This document shows positions 43,366 to 51,935 of a DNA stretch of 64,000 nt, one piece after another. The first letter of the stretch is position 1, and each line of letters begins with the position of its first letter. The position numbers and the translations under genes are program-made. The stretch comes from Bacteroidales bacterium (GTDB lineage: Bacteria; Bacteroidota; Bacteroidia; Bacteroidales; FEN-979). The DNA is taken from positions 36,729 to 100,728 of the forward strand of contig JAUXWT010000057.1 in assembly GCA_030681475.1 (NCBI GenBank). Direction: 5' to 3'. Below the pieces are notes generated by a model. The model saw only the letters and a program-made list of their open reading frames with translations. It made no database searches and was not told the origin of the DNA.

Positions 43366-45573
43366 TTGAAAAAAGGCCTCGCATACACCTTTCCTTCTTT
43401 TCTTTCGAGTGTTCTGAACAGCTATTCACAGATCTTCTTTTCGAACAGCAAGTTATTTTCACTCATCCTGATTGCAGTGTCGTTTTTCGACTTATGGGCA
43501 GGAGTGAGTGGAGTTATCGCGGTGATGACCACCAACATCGTTGCGTATCTCATCGGATTTAACCGGATCAACATCAAAAAAGGGTATTATGGATTTAACA
43601 GCCTGCTCGTAGGACTGGGTCTTGGAGTCTATTATCAACCAGGGACAGAGTTTTTTATTATCCTTGGATTTGCCGCACTCCTCACGCTTTTTCTTACACT
43701 TTTGCTTGAAGGGGTCATAGGAAAGTATGGATTACCCTTTCTGAGCCTCTCATTTTTAATGGGAACATGGCTGGTCAGCCTTGCCTCACGGCAGTTTACG
43801 ACGCTGCATGTCAGCGAACGAGGCATCTACATGACCAACGAAATGTTTATGCTGGGCGGACAACAAATGGTAGAATCATACAACTGGCTTACAAATCTGG
43901 GAATCCATGAATCGGTACGACTCTATTTTACCTCGCTGGGAGCCATTTTTTTTCAGTACCATCTGTTTGCCGGAATTTTGATAGCCGTTGGATTGCTGAT
44001 CTGTTCCCGCATTTCTTTCATACTGTCATTGGTGGGTTTCTTTTCAGCGTATGCCTATTACAATTTCATCGGGGCCAATATCCATGAACTCAGTTATAGC
44101 TATATCGGATTTAATTTCATTCTTACTTCGATCGCGATCGGGGGTTTTTTCATCATTCCGTCAAAGTGGTCCTTCCTTTGGGTGATCTTACTTACACCGC
44201 TTATTTCGATCATCCTAACCAGCACTCAGGCGATATTTTCGATCTTCCAGATATCGGTCTATTCGCTGCCATTCAACGTAGTGGTACTGTTATTTCTTTA
44301 CGTACTGAATTTCCGTGAACGCTTTTTTGACAAGCCGGAATTGGTGGTTTACCAACAATTTTCTCCGGAGAAAAATCTTTACTCCCATACAAATTACGCG
44401 GCGCGATTCGGAAAATCTCTCTATTTCCCGTTTATCCTGCCTTTCTGGGGTGATTGGAAAGTAACCCAGGGCCATGATGGCAAATTTACCCATCAGGGTA
44501 ACTGGCGCCATGCATGGGATTTCGAGATAATGGGTGAAGATGGACACAGTTATTCCGGCGATGGCAGCAGCCGCGAAGATTATCATGCTTATAACAAGCC
44601 GGTAATTGCGCCGGCTGATGGCTATGTGGAGGAGATTGTTGATAACGTTGAGGAGAATGAGATCGGGAACGTTGACCTGGAACATAACTGGGGAAATACC
44701 ATCATTTTACGTCACGCAGACCATCTATATTCCAAATTATCACACCTGAAAAACGGAAGTTTCAAGGTAGCTGAAGGGGATGCGGTCAAAAAAGGACAGG
44801 TAGTTGCAGCCTGCGGGAATTCAGGACGTTCGCCGGTTCCACACATTCATTTTCAGATCCAGGGAACTCCCTTTATCGGTTCACGGACACTTGACTATCC
44901 CATAAGCCATTTCATCCGTCATAAAGATGATGTTTTTGAGTTGAAATCTTATGAATTGCCCGGGAATGATGTCGTTGTTTCGAACATCAGCCGAAATACA
45001 TCCCTTGAGAAGGCATTTCACTTCATCCCGGGTCAGGAATTCAGATTCATGGTTACGACTGCAGGCGGCGACGAATATCCGGTTGACTGGGAAGTGCAGG
45101 CCGATGCCGTGAACCAGACCTGTATTTATTGCAGGAAAACAAAATCCAGGGCATGGTTCCGCAATGATGGCGACATTCATTACTTTACCCATTTCGAAGG
45201 AAACAAATCATCATTGTTGTTCAAATTTTTTCTGGGAGCATACAAAATAATGATGGGCTATTACAGAAACCTGCTGGTGAAAGACCGGTATCCCGAAAAT
45301 ACGTTCAACAATATTGTTGTGGGTTTGATCCAGGATGTTGTCGCGCCATTCTTTTTTTTCACCCGGTCGGAATTCAGCCTGAGGTACCTGGGAATGGACG
45401 ATGCCCTGATGCAGACAAATATTCACTTGCGCTCTGAAGTCTCGGCCAGGCTGGGCGGATATGAAATCAGGAAATTATCGTGTGAGATGTTTGTCGGAAT
45501 CAATGGACTTGAACGATTTATCATCCGTGAAAATGAGAAAGAAACTGAAGCCAAACTGGTTACAAGCCAATGA
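43366..45573 (+). CDS. urea-transporter-like channel fused to M23 peptidase
   Basis: 735 residues from a TTG. Residues ~1-315 form about ten membrane helices with the urea-transporter words GFNSLLVGLGLGVYY and YNFIGANIHELSYSYIGFNFIL. Residues ~365-520 are an M23 (LytM) zinc peptidase: RHAWDFE (His382, Asp385), KLSHL (His460) and PHIHFQ (His493/His495). A ~200-residue C-terminal domain of unknown type follows. The fused peptidase could act on the periplasmic side on peptidoglycan or a peptide passing the channel. It follows the decarboxylase by 17 bases and overlaps the next gene by 4 (ATGA). Confidence 0.85.
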   Translation: MKKGLAYTFPSFLSSVLNSYSQIFFSNSKLFSLILIAVSFFDLWAGVSGVIAVMTTNIVAYLIGFNRINIKKGYYGFNSLLVGLGLGVYYQPGTEFFIILGFAALLTLFLTLLLEGVIGKYGLPFLSLSFLMGTWLVSLASRQFTTLHVSERGIYMTNEMFMLGGQQMVESYNWLTNLGIHESVRLYFTSLGAIFFQYHLFAGILIAVGLLICSRISFILSLVGFFSAYAYYNFIGANIHELSYSYIGFNFILTSIAIGGFFIIPSKWSFLWVILLTPLISIILTSTQAIFSIFQISVYSLPFNVVVLLFLYVLNFRERFFDKPELVVYQQFSPEKNLYSHTNYAARFGKSLYFPFILPFWGDWKVTQGHDGKFTHQGNWRHAWDFEIMGEDGHSYSGDGSSREDYHAYNKPVIAPADGYVEEIVDNVEENEIGNVDLEHNWGNTIILRHADHLYSKLSHLKNGSFKVAEGDAVKKGQVVAACGNSGRSPVPHIHFQIQGTPFIGSRTLDYPISHFIRHKDDVFELKSYELPGNDVVVSNISRNTSLEKAFHFIPGQEFRFMVTTAGGDEYPVDWEVQADAVNQTCIYCRKTKSRAWFRNDGDIHYFTHFEGNKSSLLFKFFLGAYKIMMGYYRNLLVKDRYPENTFNNIVVGLIQDVVAPFFFFTRSEFSLRYLGMDDALMQTNIHLRSEVSARLGGYEIRKLSCEMFVGINGLERFIIRENEKETEAKLVTSQ

Positions 45574-46931
45574 AAAGTTCTCCGATCCTCCTGGTTATTA
45601 TCTTGATCCTACTCGCCCGGGTACCATCGATGGCCGAAAACAAAATCGATTTCGCAACGGTCGACAGGCTTACTTACAAATATTACAATGAGAAAAAATG
45701 GGACAGCGTTATCATGATCGGCAAACAGGCACTCAGCCATGACATTGATTATTATTACCTGAGAGTTCGCATGGGTATTGCCTATTTTGAAAAAGCAAAA
45801 TATTTTCAGGCTGCCACCCACTTTAAAAAAGCCAGACAGTTCAATTCAGGTGATGCGTTCGTAGCTGATTACCTTTACCGGTCTTTTGTTTATACCAATC
45901 GTAATGAAGAAGCACGAACCCTCAGGTCTGACATGCGGCCGGAGGAACAGGATACAACCCTGCTTTCACACGGATTACTGGAACATGTCCATTTTGAAAC
46001 CGGATATACAATCAGCAGTGAAAAGGCTCCGGAGAAGCTCGGTCCACAGGTGGGGAATGACAGTATTTACAGGGAACAGGACCTTTATGGAAACTATTTT
46101 TACACCAATTTCGGGTTGAAGCTGAGTGTTTCAAACAGGGTTGGTTTATCATTAGCTTACAATTATCTGAATTTCGGGAAAACAAAATACATTCAATATG
46201 GCCGGGGCGAGGATTACCTTCAAAGCGATGATACCAGTTTCAAATATCATGTTGTCCAGCATGAAGCATATATCAGCGCCAAAGTGTTCCTTCCGTGGGG
46301 GATTAAAATCATGCCAGCATTCCATCTTCTTTATGACAGTTATCCGGTTTTCAGCAACAGTAATAGTTTGCTGAAGGGAAATGACACCTCATTCAATAAT
46401 TACCTTGCGGCTTTGGACGTTTCCAAGGACATGGGCAGGTTCAACTTCGTCGTTCATGGAAGTTGGTCAAACCTGAACAATAATAAGCAAAAGCAAATCG
46501 GCCTCTCGCTGACGTACTTTCCCCTGGGCAACCTTAATTTTTACGGAACCTCAACGGTTACAGCTTTCTTTCAGGGTAAAGAAAAACGGCTGTTGTTCAG
46601 CCAGATACTGGGAACAAAAATTACTCCATGGATGTGGGGGGAAGTGAACTTTTATTCGGGTAATTATTCGCATGCAAATATTTTTAATGGTTCGATTGTT
46701 TACAACAACAGCGACATCATCAATTACCGTGGAGGCGCCACTCTGGTTTTTATCGTGGGGAATCATGTCCGGTTATCGCTCATTTACCAGTATTTACGCA
46801 AGGAGAGCCAACAACTTTATTACATTAAAACCCAAGACCAGGTTACCAAAGAGAAGATTGAAATTCAACAGATCAAAAACAACCCCTATAATACAAATAC
46901 AATAATCGGAGGAATCACATGGAAACTTTAA
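45570..46931 (+). CDS. TPR-containing outer-membrane beta-barrel protein
   Basis: 453 residues. Signal peptide (SPILLVIILILLARVPSMAE), then two or three TPR-like helical repeats (YYLRVRMGIAYFEKAKYFQ AAT, ~40-110) and a C-terminal beta-barrel (FGLKLSVSNRVGLSLAYNYL ... YNTNTIIGGITWKL). The layout helix-rich periplasmic part plus barrel recalls polysaccharide export porins such as PgaA and BcsC. ATGA-coupled to the fusion gene upstream. Confidence 0.82.
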   Translation: MKSSPILLVIILILLARVPSMAENKIDFATVDRLTYKYYNEKKWDSVIMIGKQALSHDIDYYYLRVRMGIAYFEKAKYFQAATHFKKARQFNSGDAFVADYLYRSFVYTNRNEEARTLRSDMRPEEQDTTLLSHGLLEHVHFETGYTISSEKAPEKLGPQVGNDSIYREQDLYGNYFYTNFGLKLSVSNRVGLSLAYNYLNFGKTKYIQYGRGEDYLQSDDTSFKYHVVQHEAYISAKVFLPWGIKIMPAFHLLYDSYPVFSNSNSLLKGNDTSFNNYLAALDVSKDMGRFNFVVHGSWSNLNNNKQKQIGLSLTYFPLGNLNFYGTSTVTAFFQGKEKRLLFSQILGTKITPWMWGEVNFYSGNYSHANIFNGSIVYNNSDIINYRGGATLVFIVGNHVRLSLIYQYLRKESQQLYYIKTQDQVTKEKIEIQQIKNNPYNTNTIIGGITWKL

Positions 46932-47593
46932 TGAAAGTCAAAATGCAAAATGCAAAATGCAAAATGCAATTTTTTTCGCTGCCTCGCTACCTCGCTACCT
47001 CGCTACTTTTATTTTATTCCTTTACACTTTTCGGCCAAACGAACTACACCGCGCTGCAGGATGCCTTCAGTAAAAGCTATCTTTCTGAGTCAAAGGGGAA
47101 CTTCACCGACGCTATTGCCGTCCTGAAATCCGTTTATCAGGAAGATTCATATGAAACCAACCTGCGACTTGGGTGGGTTACGTACCTGGGCGGGCTTTTT
47201 ACTGAATCAACGGCCTTTTACCAAAAGGCCATCAAACTGAAACCCTATTCGATTGAAGCAAAACTCGGACTTGCCAATCCGGCTTCAGCTCTTGGCAATT
47301 GGGAGCAGGTCTTATACCAATACAATGAGATACTGAAGATCGATCCTCAGAATACGACCGTTAATTATCGTATGGGTTCGATCTATTATGGAAGAAATGA
47401 TTATGCAAAGGCAGAAAAATACCTGGAAAAAGTAATCAACCTTTATCCTTTTGATTATGACACCATGATCCTCTATGCCTGGACAAATTTTAAACTCGGA
47501 AAATTACGCGAAGCCCAGGTGATGTTCAACAAGGCGTTGCTGAACAAGTCAAATGATGCCTCCGCACTGGAAGGGTTATCGTTGATAAAATAA
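46919..47593 (+). CDS. periplasmic TPR protein with repeat-encoded signal peptide
   Basis: 224 residues. The ATG at 46919 overlaps the barrel gene by 13 bases; an in-frame ATG at 46964 gives a better signal peptide (MQFFSLPRYLATSLLLFYSF). Between the two lies AAAATGC x4, and the signal core is written by CTCGCTAC x3. The mature part is TPR (LGWVTYLGGLFTESTAFYQKA, YRMGSIYYGRNDYAKAEKYL, YAWTNFKLGKLREAQVMFNK). Likely a periplasmic scaffold between synthase and outer-membrane pore. Slippage of either array would change the N-terminus. Confidence 0.85.
   Translation: METLMKVKMQNAKCKMQFFSLPRYLATSLLLFYSFTLFGQTNYTALQDAFSKSYLSESKGNFTDAIAVLKSVYQEDSYETNLRLGWVTYLGGLFTESTAFYQKAIKLKPYSIEAKLGLANPASALGNWEQVLYQYNEILKIDPQNTTVNYRMGSIYYGRNDYAKAEKYLEKVINLYPFDYDTMILYAWTNFKLGKLREAQVMFNKALLNKSNDASALEGLSLIK
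46940..46967 (+). repeat. heptamer repeat AAAATGC x4 at a translation start
   Basis: Four perfect units. Since 7 is not a multiple of 3, the ATG in successive units falls in all three frames, and the first and fourth are in the TPR frame. Confidence 0.95.
46983..47006 (+). repeat. octamer repeat CTCGCTAC x3 inside the signal peptide
   Basis: Reverse complement of a rotated GGTAGCGA unit in the array after arsC at 9569-9600. It encodes part of SLPRYLATSL. Confidence 0.9.
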
Positions 47594-47621
47594 GTGTCTG
47601 ACATTAATAAATCCTACCTGA

Positions 47622-48401
47622 ATGTTGAAAGCAGCAATCCTGGCAGGCGGATTGGGTACCCGCCTGAGCGAAGAGACCCATTCGATCCCAAAACCGATGA
47701 TACAGATCGGAGGGAAACCGATTCTGTGGCATATCATGAAGATTTATTCCCATTATGGATTCAACGACTTCGTAATCCTGGCAGGGTATAAAAGCTATGT
47801 AATCAAGGAATATTTTGCAAACTACTTCCTCCACCAGTCGGATGTGGTTTTCAACCTTTCAACAAACTCTATGGAGATACTCAACTCACAGAGTGAACCC
47901 TGGAAGGTGACCATTCTTGATACCGGGCTGAATACCATGACAGCAGGACGGATCAAGCGCGCCAAAAATATCCTGGGCTACGCACCCTTCTTTTTGACAT
48001 ACGGGGATGGTGTTGCCGACATCAATATCCACAAATTGCTTGATTTCCATAACCGACATGGTAAACAGGTAACCATGACCGCCGTGCAACCCGAGGGTCG
48101 CTTTGGTGCCATCAATCTTGAAGAAGGCAGCGACCGTGTTGCCAATTTTATGGAAAAACCCAAAGGAGACGGTGCCTGGATTAATGGTGGATTCTTCGTG
48201 TGCGAACCGGGAATTTTCGATTTCATCACCGAAGGAGACCAGTCTGTATGGGAGCGTTCGCCTCTGGAAGAGATTGCCCGGAATGATGAGCTTTTCGCGT
48301 TTAAGCATACCGGATTCTGGAAACCCATGGATACCCTGCGAGATAAGGTTCAACTGGAAGAGGTTTGGTTAAAAAACGAGGCCCCATGGAAAGTTTGGTG
48401 A
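47622..48401 (+). CDS. rfbF: glucose-1-phosphate cytidylyltransferase
   Basis: 259 residues. Nucleotidyltransferase start LAGGLGTRLSEETHSIPKPM, with FLTYGDGVADIN (metal-binding Asp) and WINGGFFVCEPG. It makes CDP-glucose from CTP and glucose-1-phosphate, feeding the following dehydratase. Same operon; overlaps rfbG by TGATG. Confidence 0.95.
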   Translation: MLKAAILAGGLGTRLSEETHSIPKPMIQIGGKPILWHIMKIYSHYGFNDFVILAGYKSYVIKEYFANYFLHQSDVVFNLSTNSMEILNSQSEPWKVTILDTGLNTMTAGRIKRAKNILGYAPFFLTYGDGVADINIHKLLDFHNRHGKQVTMTAVQPEGRFGAINLEEGSDRVANFMEKPKGDGAWINGGFFVCEPGIFDFITEGDQSVWERSPLEEIARNDELFAFKHTGFWKPMDTLRDKVQLEEVWLKNEAPWKVW

Positions 48402-49507
48402 TGGCCCATCTGTTTGGTGGCATATACCAGGGTAAAAGGGTCCTGGTAACCGGTCATACTGGTTTCAAAGGGTCATGGCTCATCTATTGGCTCTCGGAGC
48501 TTGGTGCCGAGATTTATGGTATCGCCTTGGAACCGCCAACCACACCGAACCACATTTCGACACTTACTATTGATTATCATTCTATTATCCTGGATATTAC
48601 CCGGAAGGATGCATTTGAAAAAGCCGTTGCTGAGATACGCCCGGAGATCATCTTTCACCTCGCAGCACAGCCGTTGGTAAGGCTATCGTATGAACAACCC
48701 TATGAAACATACCTCACCAACGTGATGGGAACAGTTCATGTACTGGAGGCTGCCCGTCATATCGATTCGATCAAAGCAGTGGTGATTATAACCAGCGATA
48801 AATGTTACGACAACAGGGAATGGATATGGGGGTACCGTGAAAATGAACCAATGGGAGGAAGGGATCCGTACAGCTCATCAAAAGGGTGCGCAGAACTTAT
48901 TACTGCAGCCTATCGACATTCCTATTTTAAGCCCGAATCATTGGGAACATTACACAATACGCTAATCGCCTCAGCCCGTGCCGGGAACGTGATCGGAGGG
49001 GGAGACTGGGCACTCGACCGTATTGTACCTGACCTGGTAAAAGCCACTTCATCGAATACCAAACTCATGTTGAGGTTTCCGGGTGCCACCCGACCGTGGC
49101 AACATGTTCTCGAGCCACTAAGCGGGTATCTGATGATCGGCTGGAAATTGTTCCTCGGACAAACCGCCTATGCCCGCAGCTGGAATTTTGGTCCTCCTCT
49201 TTCCTCAAACTTGCCAGTACTTGAACTGGTCAGGGAGGCCGCACTCATATGGCCCGATGTTGTTTACGAAACCGGACCGGAATCAAACCTGCATGAGGCG
49301 GGATTCCTGATGCTTGACAGTTCACTGGCCAAAAAGGAGCTGCTATGGGATACGGTCTGGGACTTTAAGACAACTGTAAGAAAAACAATAGGATGGTATA
49401 AGGACTATTACCTGTACTCTGGAATAAAAACAGGTAACGATCTCTGTGATTTTGTTAATGACGCAACTGAAAATTCAATTATATGGACGGCACCTCAGCG
49501 GGACTGA
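48401..49507 (+). CDS. rfbG: CDP-glucose 4,6-dehydratase
   Basis: About 368 residues from the ATG at 48401, which overlaps the rfbF stop (TGATG). Rossmann motif TGHTGFKGSWL; substrate and catalytic words FHLAAQPLVRLSYEQP, ITSDKCYDN and DPYSSSKGCAEL (YxxxK). It yields CDP-4-keto-6-deoxyglucose. An alternative ATG at 48386 adds five residues. Confidence 0.95.
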   Translation: MAHLFGGIYQGKRVLVTGHTGFKGSWLIYWLSELGAEIYGIALEPPTTPNHISTLTIDYHSIILDITRKDAFEKAVAEIRPEIIFHLAAQPLVRLSYEQPYETYLTNVMGTVHVLEAARHIDSIKAVVIITSDKCYDNREWIWGYRENEPMGGRDPYSSSKGCAELITAAYRHSYFKPESLGTLHNTLIASARAGNVIGGGDWALDRIVPDLVKATSSNTKLMLRFPGATRPWQHVLEPLSGYLMIGWKLFLGQTAYARSWNFGPPLSSNLPVLELVREAALIWPDVVYETGPESNLHEAGFLMLDSSLAKKELLWDTVWDFKTTVRKTIGWYKDYYLYSGIKTGNDLCDFVNDATENSIIWTAPQRD

Positions 49508-50424
49508 ATGACAAGAAAGTGATGATTACCGGCGGAGGAGGCTACCTGGGTTCAAAACTGGCTGAAAGACTTGCTCATTCAGGCATACATTGTTTTCTCC
49601 TCGACAATATTTTTAACAGTACTGCAACGAATCTTTCTTCCAAATTCAGACATGTGCATCTTGTCAGTGCCGATATTACCGATTTAGCGGGACTAAAGAA
49701 CGCATGCAGGACAATTTCCCCACACCGGGTATTTCATTTCGCGGCATCCATTGACAGGACAAGGGATTTTTCAAGGTTCGGTGAGATTTCTGAGATTAAC
49801 GTCACAGGAACACTGAACCTGCTTGAGGCACTGGATGATGTCGCATATGAGGCTTTCTGCTTCTCTGGTTCCAGTGAAGTTTACGGAAACATGACCCCTG
49901 TTCCGTTCAGCGAGGAGCAGCTCCCTGTGCCGGTTTCGCCTTATTCCCTTACAAAATTGATGGCGGAAGAGTTGATTAAGACCTGGTCAGGAATCCATAA
50001 AAAGCCATTCATGATATTCCGTATCTTTCTTTTTATGGGAACTGGGATGCCCCCAGTCACCTTTTTGGCACAGCTTAAAGAGGCCATGGTGAGAAATGAG
50101 GAATTCAGGATGACCGGGGGCAGGCAGAAGCGGGATTATCTGCTTCTTGAGGATCTCTTGTATTGTATCGACACACTTTCCAAAATGAAGGAAGCCTCCG
50201 GTGAGACAATTAACCTGTGCAGTGGAAATTCTGTCTCTATAAAGGAGATTGCGGATACCGTTCGTGAAATAACCGGGAACACGCTCCGGATAAACCATTC
50301 CCTTCCCTACCGCGAAAACGAGATTTGGGAGATCAGGGGTTCAAATGAAAAATTAAAAAAAATTCTTACGGGGTTTGAGCCTCAATCTTTCCTGAAGGGT
50401 ATTCATTCATTATTCGAAAAATGA
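49483..50424 (+). CDS. NAD-dependent sugar epimerase/reductase (SDR)
   Basis: 313 residues. GGGGYLGSKLAE is the cofactor site; SGSSEVYGN and PYSLTKLMAE hold the Ser and YxxxK. After rfbF/rfbG such an SDR is usually a CDP-4-keto-6-deoxyhexose reductase or epimerase (abequose/paratose/tyvelose synthase group). No ddhC-type dehydrase is present, so a 6-deoxyhexose rather than a 3,6-dideoxyhexose is the simpler product. Overlaps rfbG by 25 bases and the next gene by 4. Confidence 0.85.
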   Translation: MDGTSAGLNDKKVMITGGGGYLGSKLAERLAHSGIHCFLLDNIFNSTATNLSSKFRHVHLVSADITDLAGLKNACRTISPHRVFHFAASIDRTRDFSRFGEISEINVTGTLNLLEALDDVAYEAFCFSGSSEVYGNMTPVPFSEEQLPVPVSPYSLTKLMAEELIKTWSGIHKKPFMIFRIFLFMGTGMPPVTFLAQLKEAMVRNEEFRMTGGRQKRDYLLLEDLLYCIDTLSKMKEASGETINLCSGNSVSIKEIADTVREITGNTLRINHSLPYRENEIWEIRGSNEKLKKILTGFEPQSFLKGIHSLFEK

Positions 50425-51935
50425 AATTTGTCTTGAAAATAAAAACTATTTGTGCATTCATGCTTATTGTTCTGCCGGCAGGAACTGCCTTTGCGCAGGA
50501 TTCCGATACGCTTTTCATAGCCAAAACATTACGAGATCAGACGAAACTCAAAAAGTCGATGGAATTGCTTGAGGCATACCATAAAACCCACCCAAACGAC
50601 CTGTATACCAATTGGATTTATGCACAGGTGGCATACCAGGCACGCCGGTTCCGGCTTTCGGTCGACCTTTTTAATCATGCGGTAACATTGTCGCCAAATG
50701 ATAATGTGCTCCGACTCGATTACGCAAAATGCTTAGTGAATACGGGGAATTTCATGAAAGCGGATGCAGAGTTGAAAAGGCTTACTTCAATCGATATCAG
50801 CAATCCGGAACCGTGGTATTACCTTGCAAAGATCGAATACTGGAAAGGAGAGCACAAGAACGCTCTTGCCCTGCTCGAGAACCTGTTGCTGAATATCCCG
50901 GAATATGTTCCTGCACAGCTGCTCAGGGACCAGATTCAGAAGGATCTGTCACTGTGGCTGAGTCTCGATTTCTCCTATGCCTCCGATGACCAGCCTATGA
51001 AAATTCTGACCACGGCACTCAGAGGAGGATGGTATCGGTCCAACCATATGGGGCTCGATTTCCAGTTCAATAAACCTCTTGTTCTACGTGACAGTGGGAA
51101 TTTCAGTGCGCTTGGGTTTAGTATCGGGAACAAATTCCATTTCAGCCGTGCTAATGTAACCATTTACCTGAACCTCGGCCTTTTCAGACATACTTCTCAA
51201 AATTCTACAGGATGGACAGGTGATCTGAAAATTGAGAAAGGTCTCCTTCGGAAATTGTCAGTCTGGGCTGAGATTCAACGAAAACCGTACATTTCCACCC
51301 TAACCAGCCTGCAACTTCCCCTATTCGAAAATCACCTGACCTTTGCTGCCAGTCTCAACGACCCCGATCATTGGAATGGCCGCCTCAGTTATGAAGGCAG
51401 CACCTTTTCATCCGATAAAAATTACATCACCGCAATTTGTGGCTGGATCTTTGTTCCTGCAATGAAAACCGGGCGATTCGATTTTCACCTGGGATACGGG
51501 TACAACTACAGTACTGCGAAGGAGTCACGTTTTGCCAGTGAGAAAACGCTCAGCGATATCCTTGTAAATTGGGATCTCAATGTCCCTGTGACAGGGATCT
51601 ACAACCCTTATTTTACACCTAAAGACCAGCAGGTTCATTCTCTTCTTACGACCATCAATTTCAGGGTATCCAGGACACTTATATTCTCGGTGAATGTAAA
51701 CGGCGGAGTTTTTGCCACCACCCGGTATCCTTACCTTTATCTTGATAAAGATGCATCCGACTCGGTCATGATCATGAGTAGCTTTATATATAAAACCTTT
51801 TTCCCTGTCACCGTAAATGCCGGTATGAACTGGGATATATCCAAAACACTTGAAATGTTGTTACAATTTAACTACAATTCGACAATTTATTATAGCATGC
51901 ATACCACGGGTATTACCATCCGTAAACGATTTTAA
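50421..51935 (+). CDS. TPR/YaiO-type outer-membrane beta-barrel protein
   Basis: 504 residues. Signal peptide (FMLIVLPAGTAFAQ), TPR region (LYTNWIYAQVAYQARRFRLSVDLF, YYLAKIEYWKGEHKNALALL, ~45-175) and a C-terminal barrel from ~185 (LSLDFSYASDDQPMKILTTA ... HTTGITIRKRF). This fits the YaiO outer-membrane family and the PgaA/BcsC design, a TPR-gated export pore. It ends exactly where the synthase gene begins. Confidence 0.87.
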   Translation: MKFVLKIKTICAFMLIVLPAGTAFAQDSDTLFIAKTLRDQTKLKKSMELLEAYHKTHPNDLYTNWIYAQVAYQARRFRLSVDLFNHAVTLSPNDNVLRLDYAKCLVNTGNFMKADAELKRLTSIDISNPEPWYYLAKIEYWKGEHKNALALLENLLLNIPEYVPAQLLRDQIQKDLSLWLSLDFSYASDDQPMKILTTALRGGWYRSNHMGLDFQFNKPLVLRDSGNFSALGFSIGNKFHFSRANVTIYLNLGLFRHTSQNSTGWTGDLKIEKGLLRKLSVWAEIQRKPYISTLTSLQLPLFENHLTFAASLNDPDHWNGRLSYEGSTFSSDKNYITAICGWIFVPAMKTGRFDFHLGYGYNYSTAKESRFASEKTLSDILVNWDLNVPVTGIYNPYFTPKDQQVHSLLTTINFRVSRTLIFSVNVNGGVFATTRYPYLYLDKDASDSVMIMSSFIYKTFFPVTVNAGMNWDISKTLEMLLQFNYNSTIYYSMHTTGITIRKRF

